Both the position numbers and the translations under genes were made by a program. Of a stretch of 64,000 nucleotides of DNA, positions 38,101 to 49,089 are shown one piece after another; position 1 is the first letter of the stretch; the number at the start of each line of letters is the position of its first letter. Origin of the DNA: Triatoma infestans (Eukaryota; Arthropoda; Insecta; Hemiptera; Reduviidae); NCBI GenBank assembly GCA_011037195.1, contig JAAEAF010004267.1, positions 1 through 64,000 of the forward strand, in the 5' to 3' direction. The notes beneath the pieces were generated by a model. The model was not told the origin of the DNA and ran no database searches. It saw nothing but the letters and a program-made list of their open reading frames with translations.

Positions 38101-41100
38101 GAAACATCTTTTTACCCCTTATCGTGGTAGTCTTTACACTTTACATTCCACAGACACGGTTTGCTTTCATAGATATGAATAAATTCTTCTATAATTGACC
38201 TATGCTCCTTCCTAAAATTAACCGACATAATAATTATTTATAAATTATATATTTTAATAATATAATCTTTATACACTTTTACTCGCAAAGTAAAAGAAAC
38301 GCTTTGGCGAGCACAAGACTGAGAGGTTGCACAACAACGTTTTAAACATAAACAAGATGGCGGCACAAGTATGCAGTATGAAAGTTTAAACATTTTCTGA
38401 CTTGTGCAAGTTTTCCATACAAACGAACAAGTATGCATGTACAAGCGGACTGCGCATGTATACCGTTCAAGTATGCAGTAACCTGTGCAGCCGGCTTTAG
38501 TTTCCGAGAAAAAGTCGTTATCCATATACCTGGACACCCTGTATAGTTAATATACTAAGTTTAACAAAATTTATTAATGTCTCCATGGAAGAAATCGCAG
38601 AATACTAAAAGAAAACTGTACTGTTTCTTTTAGTCAATCGTTCTGCAATTTCAGACTCGTTTTTGTTTCAGACTCGGAATTTTGGCAACATATGTTAATT
38701 CTAATATAAGCTAATTCATATGTCGTAATTAATATTTTCTAAAAAAAAAAAAAACATAAAACACAGGTGACTTCAAAATGTGCATTTCGCCATGGTCTGA
38801 CAGACCTTGGGCTGCACAGATCTGGTTCAAAAATTTAGAGAGGATGATAATATGTGCCTAGAAAGTAAGCTTCATTTGGACTTCCTCTCTCTTCTTAAAT
38901 TCAGCACTTCTGGCCTGCTGTAGGTAGAGCTGCTGATATGCACCAGCACCAGAAAACTTTCCGGTGAATTAGGCGTGTCCCATTCAACTATAAACCGCCA
39001 CCTGTGAGTAGCCACCTCTCAGAAGCTGCTGAAACATCCACATCAATGCAATTAATATAACAAATTTAAAGAATATCGTTTGTAGCAATTTTTGAAAAAA
39101 CTCCAAACAAAGTGTCTCCAAGAAATCTGTTTTGTAAAGTTACACTTTCAATTAACCAATTTTCTTGAAATTTTGCAATTCTTGCAATGTTATTAATATA
39201 TCTTAATATTTTATCGATGGCAAAACCTAACATGGAAAGCTGCTCCCTTAGAAATCCATTTTCCAGGAAAAACACTTCAAATTACGTGATAGGTAATTTG
39301 TGTATAGATAGAAGTTTAATGAAAATTTCCGGTATTATATCCGTCGTAGCATGCATATTGGTTTTGTTCCTGACCGGTTTCGGATATTCATCCATCGTCA
39401 GAGCAAATTCACCAAGTTTGTGTAGAGAGTTCACTTCAACGAAATGTTTCTGTAGACTTGCACTAGTTGGTTTATGTATGTGGGAAGGTTATAAGGTTAT
39501 GCTACTACATGTGTGTGTCCCATGACAAAGTGAAACCATTATAGATTGTGATTAGGCATTAGAAAATAGTGTAATAATTAGCATGTTTTGAAGAATACTT
39601 TATAACTAAATTTTAAGACGGTTGTTAAGCATGCTCAGTGTTTTATCAAGTCATTTTCACGGGGGGGGGGGATTTCAGGAGCAAACTGTACTAATAAGAT
39701 TAGATAAATTTTAAGGAAAGGCAATTAATGGATGAATTTTAAAGAAAGGCAATGCAAAGTTTATGGACCGTGAAAAGCTTGTTCAAGTAAGAAATAAATG
39801 TGAAAAAGAAGCAGGGTTAATATAAGAGAACATGTAAGTAAATTGATATGTAAGAAGATGGTAGCAAACAGCAAATTGGAGATGATTTTAAATTAGTAAT
39901 AAAGGAAGTCAAATGTGTATGTTATTATTTATCATGCTTATTTTAAATGATATTAATTTATATTTAAATTACATTAAGAATATGTTGAGAGAGATGTGGT
40001 GGCATTTGTAAAGGTATTTTTGATAGGGCACGGTAGGAGATTTTAAATATTTCATGCAAATAATCTGTACTTTAATCGGGGAAAGAAGAAGAAAATTTAG
40101 TTCCACAGGTTAGAATTTAACAAAAGTGTTATCTCCAATTTGCTGTTTGCTGCTACCTTCTTACATATCAATTTACTTACATGTTCTCTTATATTAACCC
40201 TGCTTCTTTTGCACATTTATTTCTTACTTGTACAAGCTTTTCACTGCCCATAAACTTTGCATTGGCTTTCTTTAAAATTCGTCCATTAATTGCCTTTCCT
40301 TAAAATTTATCTAATCTTATTAGTACAGTTTGCTCCTGAAATAACTTGGATCTCAAAACAGATATTTTCAGTGAAAACTCAATTTTGCACATTTAATACG
40401 ATCGCAGTTTTTAGTAAAAAAAAAAAAAAAAAAGAAGCAGTATGAGATTTACAGAAAACACATTTTTTCAGAAAAGTATTCATCTTAAAAAAAAAAAAAG
40501 CACTTTATATCTACAAGTAAAGTCAGGTCCTCAACGAAAATACACAAGTTTAATTATATATATATCTTGTCATAGATTAGTTATACATATTCAGTTTCAA
40601 TAATTGATACTTGCTCCGGCCCCGTTGAAAAGGCAAAACTTCCATCTTATGTTGAAGTGAAAAAGAAGAAAATATTTAAAATTCTTTTAATAAGATAACG
40701 AACTTGTTGTAGGACGTCATTTAAATCAAATAACTAGCCGAAATAAAATGAATCACCATCGGAAATGTGGCAGATCTAATCACATCAACTTAATTCTTCC
40801 CCTCTTTCACTCCATCATGGCATCTTAGCTTGAGGAAATTTGTTCAACTTATTTTCCTTTTATAATTTTTTTTTTTTTTTTTTAAAGTAATTACTAATTT
40901 TATAAAGTATGACTAATATTATTTCATATTTCTGTTGTAAATTTTATTAGTCTTTAGGGATTTAACTTTATTTTCGTACAAAAATTTATTTGAAAATTAC
41001 GATTTTTTAAATAAAAACATATTTATCTATAAGACAAGATATTTCATTTTCAGATAAAATTACTGCAGAAGCTTTGGTAACTATCATGGAAAATAAATTA

Positions 41101-42068
41101 GCAGAAGATGAAACTAAAAGTGATTTGAAAAGGATTTTTGGAGCTTTTGATTATGATAATAAAGGTTTTATAACTGTACAAAATTTAAAGAAACTTGCCA
41201 CTTCTTTGGAAATAGAAATAACCGATGATGAGTTGAAGGTATTGTTCATTTTTCTTCTTTTCTCCTTATTTATTTATTTTATTTTTATATAAGTTTTGCT
41301 TTATTAATTTTCTAGACAAATTTTGCCATCACTAATTATTGTTATGTCCCGAGCTATAAAGAATAAATTGTGAAAAGCCGCCTGAAAAATTAGGCATTAT
41401 TTAACTTTACTAAATAAATTAAAGCTAAATTTCAAACTTGAATTTATTGGTTTTGCAAATTATTTAAGCGAAACATTACTACAAAACTTAATTTAATTAG
41501 TTCATTGATAAAAAAACTCTTTTTTTTTTACTTACAGTTACATAAGTTTCTGATTTAAACATAAATTTTACTCAGCTGAATAGCATTAAAAGTTTAAAAA
41601 AGTATGAATTTGTTTTGTGAAACATGAACTGTATAATATAATTCATCGCATCTTCACCAGTAGCGCCACTAACTTATTCTTTAAAAAGTAATAATTATAG
41701 AATGGTTGAGCACAGTTAAGATGCTCTAAAAAAAAAAAGATGCCTTTAATAAATCTTTTATGAACGGTTCTGTAAAACAGATATTAGAATATTTAAAAAT
41801 TTAATAATATTAAAAAGCAAAACATCTCCTAAGGAATTTGTATGCCCAATTATTCAAAATTGTTTTTAGCCCTTCCTCTTGCAGATTGGCTCATTAAATC
41901 ATTGTAATTATATACCATTCCTTCAAAGAATATTATTGTTTACCGTGATTATTATTATTTTTTTTTGTATATTTGTTCAAGGAAATGATTGACGAGGCCG
42001 ATATAAATCAAGATGGAGTTGTTAATGAAGAAGAATTTATAGAGATAATGCTCAAAGTAGACCTCTAA
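32153..42068 (+). CDS. Centrin/caltractin-like EF-hand protein, five exons
   Basis: Calcium-binding protein of the centrin group, typically at centrioles, basal bodies or mRNA-export complexes; the role here is inferred from family only. The exons join in frame to 180 residues, close to the usual 165-175. The fourth EF-hand is canonical (D159-x-N161-x-D163-G-x-V-x3-E170 within MIDEADINQDG). EF3 (D123-Y-D-N-K-G-F-I...N134) has Asn where Glu should coordinate. EF2 is degenerate (KSDKITAEAL). EF1 (D54-D-G-S-G-S-I-R-V-K-D64) is one residue short. The linker LKKLATSLEIEITDDELKEMIDEAD strongly resembles centrin. The N terminus is basic, as in centrins. It is a divergent paralogue rather than a typical CETN1/2. 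An AATAAA lies at 42,429-42,434. Confidence 0.88.
34102..34254 (+). CDS. Centrin-like exon 2
   Basis: Acceptor TTTTTTAG, donor GTAAGT, 51 codons in phase 0. Contains the basic N-terminal segment and the shortened first EF-hand (FDMLDDGSGSIRVKD). Confidence 0.88.
35820..36016 (-). mobile_element. tRNA-derived SINE, minus-strand copy in centrin-like intron 2
   Basis: On the minus strand a tRNA-like head with an A-box-like TAGCTGAGTCGTTAGCG is followed by a body with GTGCTGCCGTTAGATTTT, CTCACTGTCCGGTGATG and CAGTGTTGTCT. The same body occurs at 45,000-45,110. The B box is decayed. Confidence 0.7.
36417..36489 (+). CDS. Centrin-like exon 3
   Basis: Acceptor GTTCAG, donor GTTAGT. Encodes ALLKAMNFTVDDTEMKRLFK, the helix after EF1 and the entry to the degenerate EF2. 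Confidence 0.88.
37642..38496. mobile_element. PIF/Harbinger-type element nested in the foldback arm
   Basis: Starts AGCCGGCTACACACGTTACT and ends with its inverse, with terminal inverted repeats of about 48 bases and two or three mismatches. It is flanked by TTA on both sides (37,639-37,641 and 38,497-38,499), the three-base target duplication of PIF/Harbinger. The uninterrupted left arm of the foldback shows the empty site with a single TTA. It carries a broken MADF gene and no transposase, so it is non-autonomous. Confidence 0.9.
37881..38228 (-). pseudogene. MADF-domain (Adf-1-like) gene of the Harbinger element, broken
   Basis: A 116-codon frame runs from ATG at 38,228 to TAA at 37,881, interrupted by two in-frame stops (TAA after HDKG, TGA after EPNVT). 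It reads FIHIYESKPCLWNVKCKDYHDKG, then INSMRTNIRKERKKLE and VPSLWYYNMFNFLED. This is the MADF pattern: an acidic helix, CLWN...DY, and a basic RxxxxxExKK helix. MADF/Myb-like proteins are the DNA-binding partner of the transposase in PIF/Harbinger elements. Confidence 0.85.
39370..39401 (-). ncRNA. Hammerhead-ribozyme-like motif
   Basis: Minus strand: CTGACGA, then T, a GGAT-GAAT-ATCC hairpin, GAAA, and CCGGTC followed by AGG. CUGANGA...GAAA...UC are the invariant hammerhead core elements, and CCGG could act as the very short palindromic stem III of retroelement type I hammerheads. One unpaired U after the first core block is unusual. Flanks TTTG and CAAA could extend stem I. Confidence 0.45.
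39674..40340. repeat. Foldback with 210-base arms in centrin-like intron 3
   Basis: 39,674-39,883 and 40,131-40,340 are near-perfect inverted copies (TTCAGGAGCAAACTGTACTA at the outer edge) around a spacer of about 247 bases. A G-run precedes the left arm. No coding sequence or clear target duplication was seen. Confidence 0.85.
41054..41238 (+). CDS. Centrin-like exon 4
   Basis: Acceptor TTTTCAG, donor GTATTG. Encodes the end of the degenerate EF2 and all of EF3 (FDYDNKGFITVQNL), ending ITDDELK. Confidence 0.9.
41982..42068 (+). CDS. Centrin-like exon 5
   Basis: Acceptor TTCAAG, a weak but valid AG. Encodes EMIDEADINQDG...EEEFIEIMLKVDL and the TAA stop; contains the only fully canonical EF-hand. 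Confidence 0.9.
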   Translation, partial: EMIDEADINQDGVVNEEEFIEIMLKVDL

Positions 42069-42951
42069 ATAAGGGGATAAAAAGTGGATTTAACTATCCA
42101 ATATTTTACAGTATTAATATTTTTTTGAATCAGTGAAGATTAAAAAAAAAAAAAGCCATTGGCATTAGGATACCAATAATTATTCCATAAAGAATGAATC
42201 CACATCGGTAATAATCATTTTACAAAATGGTTTCAACGATGATTTAAAAAAAAGAAGTTATAATTAATAAATCTCTAGTCAACCAAAAAAATTACAAGAT
42301 CATTGATTTTTAGTTTAGTTGATATGATTTGCGCTATAATTTTATAAAAAGTATGAGAGAATTTGTATGTTTGGTTGGCAAAATATCGTTAGATAATGTA
42401 ACTTGTTTTTTTTTAAGAGTTTTTATAAAATAAATTTAACTATCTTGAAATTATTTTCTGTTAGTTTTAGAAATCACTTTTTTCATTCACATCAGATATT
42501 GAAATTTTTTTTTTTTTTTTATGTAAAATGGGAAATTCTAGAGTGTTGGCATTCACTCTAATGCATGTCTATCGATTGAATCATGTAATTTTTTTCCCAT
42601 AATAATCTGCTCCATTCTGTGTTTATCAACCTTGTCGAGCTTTCACTCGTTTCGAAGATATTCTGATTATTAGCAAAATCGTCGACTATGCATAATCACA
42701 GTAAATGTTGGATCACAAAATGAAGCTATCATGGGAGGAGAAACCTTTGATATCTTTTCCCAATGATCACCCACCCATTCGATTAGATTAAAATAGTATT
42801 ATTATTTTTTTTTTAAATCTATTGTAAAACACTTCACGTCTGTTTCATACTGCAATTGACATAGTTCAAATTTTCTTGTACAGAATTTTGACTAAATATT
42901 TATCTTTAATGTTATGATGTAGTAACTTATTGTCTGTTGGAAAAAAAGACC

Positions 42952-44030
42952 TCAATTTATATTTTTAGAACTAACCATTTTTTGGAAATAACAAAATATA
43001 CAGCACATTACATGGACAACGTACCACCTAAAGATAAATAAATGGCTTGGTAGTAAGATGCAACTAGCGGAAACAACTTTACGAGCCATTTGTGTCGTAG
43101 CTCTGTTTTCCATGTTGTGTCGTACCATGTTGTATAATTTATAATGAACATCATGCCAAGTCACATTACCAGTTCTAACAATATTCAACAGCAACATGCG
43201 TTAAAGCCTATTCTATAACATCCACATCTTGAACGTTTCAATATCCGGCATTACAGTATTACTTTTATCTCTATATTTATCAACATAATATTTAACCAAA
43301 CTATACTTAATCTTATCATCATCACTCATTGTTTTATCACCATAAATCAAACGATAAACTGTGCACTTTAAATTACGGAATAAACATCCATCGAATAACC
43401 ATAGAAACTGCTTCTTCTGTACGACACCCGCACCGGCGCCCGCTCTAGGGGTTACATCGCCCCGGACAAAAAGACAAATTGCCGCCCCTTAAGAATATAT
43501 ATATATATATTTTAAGCGTCTGTGCAAGTTCCAACACAAGCTGAAGCAGCGCCCTGCTCGCGTGCTAATGCTATTCTGTTCAAGTGAAGTATATGCATGT
43601 TCAAACATGTTTAAGCATTCGTCCTTTACAAATTTTGCGTTAATTTTTCAACAATAGTGTAAATATTTTTAGCTTTTAGACATAAACAATATAAATACGT
43701 TACACACTATAAATTTACGTTAGCGAACGAAAAACTCGATATGTGAAATTTTCTATTAATTGAGTATTTAACACATCAAAATTTTGTTCTCACATTTGCA
43801 GCCAAAATGGCGCCCCAGACAAATGTCCGGGCTGCCACTCCTAGAGCGGGCGCTGCCCCGCACAAAACCTATAACCGTGTATCCGCATTAATAACATGAA
43901 CCCGACTTAAAAATTGCCTCATCCCTATGCGGAAAATGATTAGAAATAAACGGTATAGGAACTTTACATATAAAAATATACTATCATCAAAATATTTACG
44001 TCTAATATGAACGGGATCACCAGCTAATAA
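42952..44030 (-). other. Unclassified decayed coding relic, possibly viral-helicase-like
   Basis: On the minus strand, short frames near 44,020-43,900 read LLAGDPVHIRRKYFDD and then, after a frame change, VPIPFISNHFPHRDEA. This vaguely recalls motif C of superfamily-3 viral helicases. A further frame at 43,197-42,952 (VTWHDVHYKLYNMVRHNMEN) lies downstream. Frames are broken by stops, and a hAT MITE splits the relic at 43,434-43,855. I cannot assign a family; an endogenous viral fragment is one option. Confidence 0.2.
43434..43855. mobile_element. hAT-type MITE (about 420 bp)
   Basis: Ends CGGCGCCCGCTCTAGGGG and, inverted, CAGCGCCCGCTCTAGGAG. It is flanked by 8-base near-duplicates ACCCGCAC (43,426-43,433) and CCCCGCAC (43,856-43,863), the size expected for hAT. 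No coding capacity; the interior is AT-rich. Confidence 0.8.
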
Positions 44031-44924
44031 TATGGTGCATTATAACATTAAAGCAAAAATCAACTACAGCTCTTATTCTCAAGAAAGAGTAAACTTGTTT
44101 TCTCTTACCTCTATGCTGTATCTAATATTTGGGTGATACACTGAGTTATCTACAAAATGTGGTCTCAAATCGTTGCCCCAGGAATATGAATGAAGGCATT
44201 AATTAGAAAAAAAAATAGAAATCAAGATTTGGCGGGCACAAATCACGTTATGTAGTCTCAAAAGATGTCTAGATGTCAGGTGAGGGGTCCAATCTGGTAC
44301 GTTAGAAAAAACGGAACAATACTTTTTATGAAATTTAGTTTAACCTAGACGAACAATAGGGACTTGGTAGAGAACTGGGTGAGATAACCATATCTTATCA
44401 TAAGTAGTGCATGGTTCTTAAAGTATAAGTAGCCCTCAAGGGGTATCTGTTGCATGCAGTTAGAGCTATCTGTCGTATGTTTGAAATATAGTTAGATGTG
44501 GGAAATAAATATGTAATCAAAATTCTGAGGTTGATGAAATCGGCTCACTGGAAGTGCGTTTTTACTGAACAATTATTTCAGTTTTCTACAATTTTAATTT
44601 AAAAAAAAGAAAAAAAAAGACTGATTTCATTACAGAGACTTAATTTTTTTAATGTGAACATTTTATCCCGAGAGAGTTAGTATAAGAAGTTTAGGTGGAG
44701 AGGGAAGTGTATGGTCTGGAAAACCCGCAAGGAGTATCTGTTGCATGCAGTTACTTGGGGAGTAGCGACCCCACGGGTTATCACAGCTCAGTACTCCATG
44801 CACATCGTCAGTACAGTACACAACACTTAAACTACATATACTCTACACTTTAAAGACAAGGACAAACACAGTACACAAACTAGGGTCTCCATCTCTAGTT
44901 AATTGGCGTAAGCCAAGGGAGAAG

Positions 44925-45115
44925 GAAGGGATTAACTCAGTGGTAGCGCGCTGAATTAGCAACGCGGAGGTAGGTCCCGGGTTTGAATTCAGCGTGCTGC
45001 CCTTAGATTTTCTACAACTCACTGTCCGGTGATGGGCAGTGTTGTCTGTAGCTAGAGAACACTGCTTGGAGACCGCAGTGCACTGAGAAGGCTCCGGGGG
45101 GCACAATAGATCTTT
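44925..45115 (+). mobile_element. tRNA-derived SINE, better preserved copy
   Basis: The head GGGATTAACTCAGTGGTAGC contains a pol III A box (44,932-44,943) and GGGTTTGAATTC (44,979-44,990) is a B box. Between them is a tRNA-Ala-like arm with TTAGCAA. The head is not a working tRNA because the acceptor strands do not pair. The body (CTGCCCTTAGATTTTCTAC...GTCCGGTGATG...GTGTTGTCT) matches the other copy. Confidence 0.75.
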
Positions 45116-45119
45116 CAGG

Positions 45120-46600
45120 TCGCAGTGCGATAATCCCCTAACAACAATCTACTCGTACATCCAAGGTATAAGTATGGTATTTTTTTTTTTCTTTTTGTGC
45201 CATAATCTTTCAGCATACGACTGCTCTGGAAAGAACTGTATTTATTTTGGTTCATATAGATTTACCTTGTAAAAATGTTTTTGTATAAAGCATTCTTCCG
45301 AAAACTTTGAAAGCAAGTATAATGGATATGAGCTGGAGAGAGACTTAGATAAAATGGGTTTTAGAGAAATAAACTAGAATATAAGCTGGACATTGTGTAA
45401 TGAAAGTACACATAGACTGCAAGGGCAGAAGTTAAGTAAGTAGATAGGTTGCTGACTGGTTGTTAACTGGTCGTAAACTGTTGTAAAACTTGCGCTCTAT
45501 TTATATGAATCTGGCCTAGGTAGGGATTAAATTTGATTCATACAGTGTGCTTTCCGCTTTTCAGATCCTATGAATCTTTGATCATTTGGATCCTATTACA
45601 CATGATTTCGAATAAAATTATACTTATTTAATAGAAATTATGATATGTTGTTATTACTTCATACATCTTTAAAACTTTAATTTGAATCTTGGTTTGGAGC
45701 CCTAACAATGTGCCCTCCTAATACATTACGTCCAACTTTTTTTTTCTCAGAAATAAAGTTTTGAATAATGAGTTTTTAATGTATACAAATTATAGAACAT
45801 GGCAAAAATAGTTAAAACTTTGGAATTCAGACGACTTCCAATAAGAATGTATAGCCTTCAAGCATTTTCTAAATTGTACAATTATCTCAGCATAACAGTA
45901 TTTTTGTTTGTTAAACCTTTGTTATCGAACGAAGTACTAAGATTTAAGTGCCAATCAGTCCCACCATTTTTTTGTTTGTTTGTATTTATCATTTTCGGTA
46001 CAGTGGAAATTTATTTAGAGCCGGACAATGCAACAGTTAAAAGTGCAATGGTGGCCTTTTTATGAATTCTGTTTTTAGAAATTTGATTTATTACTTTCTC
46101 TTCGTTCCAAATTAGTAGAATTCCAAAACCCTGTTTCCTCAGACTCAGGTATTATCACGAAAAGAAGCCCTGCTTGAAATACAACTGGTATACTAAGGTG
46201 GTAAATATCCTCAAAAAAATAAATGAAGGTAGCTTACTATTCGACTTAAACGCAAAAAAATTTAAATAGAAAACTGCACTTGTGCTGAATACCTACAGCC
46301 ATTAATTTATTAAATAAGAACTATGAGTCCCTCTATCCCAGTAAATATAACCTTTTCAGTAACCCCAATTTTTTGACCCTAATCCTGATTTACAGTAATA
46401 CCTGCAGATAGACACTACTTTTGCAGTTACCAAGTTAGGGGCACAAATTAGACTTTCCAGTGTTTATTATATAAAGTTTACAATTAACGATGTCTGTTGA
46501 TCAGCCCCAAACACAAGTGTACAGTTTGCAATAAGGACGCAAAAGTGAAAACCTTTTCCACTTTATACACCCCACTTAGTGTATAAACTGAATTTGCTCT
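45120..46600. other. Intergenic, no gene recognised
   Basis: Contains an 88-codon open frame at 45,799-46,065 with two hydrophobic stretches but no recognisable family and no splice context. The rest is AT-rich unique-looking sequence. Confidence 0.5.
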
Positions 46601-46639
46601 GTGCAAGTCTGTGTTATCACAGTGTCTGACAAACGCATC

Positions 46640-46669
46640 CTGAAGATGGAAGTACACGCGAAACCGGTC
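46640..46669 (+). ncRNA. Hammerhead-like motif followed by Penelope-type tail
   Basis: CTGAAGA, TGGAAGTACACGC, GAAA, CCGGTC. The core blocks are intact but stem II pairs poorly. The following 46,680-46,745 (AGCTCTGCGGAACCAACCA) also occurs, inverted, at 61,555-61,610 next to a Penelope-like fragment. Confidence 0.35.
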
Positions 46670-47061
46670 GATGCCCACAAAATGAAGCTACCACGGAAAA
46701 TGTCTCTTGATGCTTTTCAGCTCTGCGGAACCAACCATCACAACAACTTACCCACTTATTTGTCTCATGTCCAATTTACATCTTATTCCCTTTATTAGAA
46801 ACATTCCTCCTTATGACTTCCCTAAAATTTTCCGCTCTCCAGACTCCTATACTTGTAGACAAATTTATTATTGTGTTTGTAATATATTGAAGATCAGAGC
46901 ATCCCTTATGGATGACTAATTTAATGCTTAATTTTATGTATAAAGCAACGTTTTATTTTTACTTATATTCTGAATCCAATTAAAAAAAGTAAAAAAAAGA
47001 GGTATACTTGTAAAATTTGTTCTTATTTCGTTCGTTTCTGAGTTTCCATTTTATTTATTTT

Positions 47062-48070
47062 TTACTTTCTCTTACTCCTAGTAAGAGGAAGTATTGTAAT
47101 CGTGCCAAATTTCGATATCGCGTTTTCACCGGAAATATCCGTTTTGAGGTCCCCTGAGTCAAAAAAAGTGGTTTTTAAATTCAAATGGTCTGTGTATGTA
47201 TGTGAACAGCATAGCTCAAAAACGAAAAACCGTAGAAAGTTCGAACTTGATATTCCGTTTAGGTATCACCATGACATCTGAAAGTGGGTCCTCTGTCAAA
47301 ATTTCTCAACCGAAGTACCACTTTACTTGTTTTTTTTTTTTTTTTACTTTTTTGCGATTTTTCTCAAAATGGCTCCAACAATTTTCTTTAAACTTAGTAT
47401 ATCAACTACACATACAAAGAGCTACAACTTTTATTTGAAACATTTCTGGAAAAATTCATTTAAGGGCAGGAATGGGGGGTGGGGTGGGATTAGGTTTTCA
47501 TCTAAAGTGCTATTTCAGTTTAATAAACAATTCTATTATCTAATCTAAATAATGTTAATTAGAATTAAATATGTTGTTGAAATTCTGAGTTTGAAAAAAT
47601 CGGATAACCGGAAGTGCTTTACCATTAGTTACCGCTAGTTTACTTTACCACTTTACTAAATGATTTATTCTCTTGTTCGCAATTTTCTCAAAAATGGCTC
47701 TGACGATTTGCTTGAAACTTCGTATATAAACTAAACATGCAAAGATCTACAACTTTTATTTAAAACATTTCTCTGGGAAAATTCATTTAAGGGCACTTTT
47801 GGGGGAGGGTGGGATTATGTTTTTCTCTAAAGTGCTATCATAGTTGATTATATAATTCTATTATCCAAACAGAATTAATTAGAAATAAATAGATGACCAA
47901 AATTCCGAGTTTCAAGAAAATTAGTAAACCGGAAGTCTGTTTTTACTGAACAGTTTTTTCAGTTTTCGACGAATTTCATTAAAGTTGGTACACAAACTAT
48001 AAAATTTGTCAATTATAGTTTTGAGAACTGGAGTAAGAGGAAGTTGTGTGCGTGTTTCACACCAGATTTT
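47062..48070 (+). repeat. Roughly 1-kb noncoding repeat family, intergenic copy
   Basis: Well-preserved copy starting TTACTTTCTCTTACTCCTAG and ending near GGAGTAAGAGGAAGTTG. Two internal subrepeats (about 47,310-47,540 and 47,640-47,840) each contain the AATGGCTC and CTACAACTTTTATTT strings. Confidence 0.85.
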
Positions 48071-49089
48071 TTACCATTGTATTTTGTATGTCATGTAGAT
48101 CTAACTCGATTTGTATGGGGAACACCCCCCCCCCCCAAATACAAATAATTAAATACTTTCTCATATTCTCTTCTTCTAGTAAGGGGAAGGAAGTATTGAG
48201 ATAGTATCAAATTTTCGAAATCGGGTTTTGAGATACCCTGAGTGCGCAAAAAAATGTTTTAAACGAATGGCCGGCAAGTATGCTTATCGCCCCTAAAAAG
48301 AACTTGGTTCTTTTTTCTTTGTAGTGCATGTTTAAAGATGAAAACTGAGTGTAGCGTCATTATATTTAATTCTCAAAAGAGAGTAAATGGTACGCAGTTG
48401 TAATGTGTACATCTTTGGTAGAATGAATAAATATAAATTGTATCGAAATATATTCTTGTTAAATATTTTATGATTCTAAAGTAGGGAATTTTTCCGGTGT
48501 ATATATGTATAACTTTGAGTTTTTTGAAGGTTGGAAGGCACAAAAGAAACAGTTAGTTGAGTCAAAGATACCTGGCCTACCCCTATCATTACATTCATTT
48601 AGGACAAAGGGAATTTCCCTCTTCTCACTTTCCCCGGTGTGGAGGTACAATATATAAGGTGGTACCTATTAGGGAAGAGATCAGTTCAAAATTTATACCG
48701 TAAAAGAAGTGAAATCTGTGATTAGAAAAAGCCATGTTACAGTAGTGAGTGGTGGAAGTGCCCCAAGAAACCCAACTTTCTTCAAGTCAGTAAATAGTAA
48801 AATATTAAGTTTATAAAAAGCAATTTCTCCTAAATGACAAGACACTTAATATGTTATTATATCACAATATTGTATTTATTTATTTTTGACATATATTGAT
48901 TATTTTAATTATATATTTTGGATCTATATACTTAGTTGTTTTTTTCATCCTCTCCAACTTCTGTATAAACACAAACCTCACGAAATCCCTTTAGAGAAGA
49001 TTTCAATTATGCATTATAATAATTAATTATTAATTAACATATTTAATTTACCCCTCAATACAAATCATATTACACAGTATAGTGTAATG

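Larger units (their letters stand above)
36799..38541. mobile_element. Long foldback element in centrin-like intron 3
   Basis: Ends CAGGGTGTCC and GGACACCCTG, each next to TA, as for a Tc1/mariner-type target. Apart from a loop of about 45 bases (37,223-37,266), the element is an inverted repeat with arms of about 420 bases: 36,799-37,222 pairs with 37,267-37,641 plus 38,500-38,541. The right arm is interrupted by the element at 37,642-38,496. There is no transposase. Confidence 0.9.

Noticed and set aside
44928..45000. Apparent tRNA-Ala gene
   Set aside because: A and B boxes are present but the acceptor and anticodon stems do not pair properly, and the segment continues into a SINE body shared with another copy.
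45799..46065. 88-codon open frame with hydrophobic segments
   Set aside because: No family resemblance and AT-rich codons typical of chance frames here.
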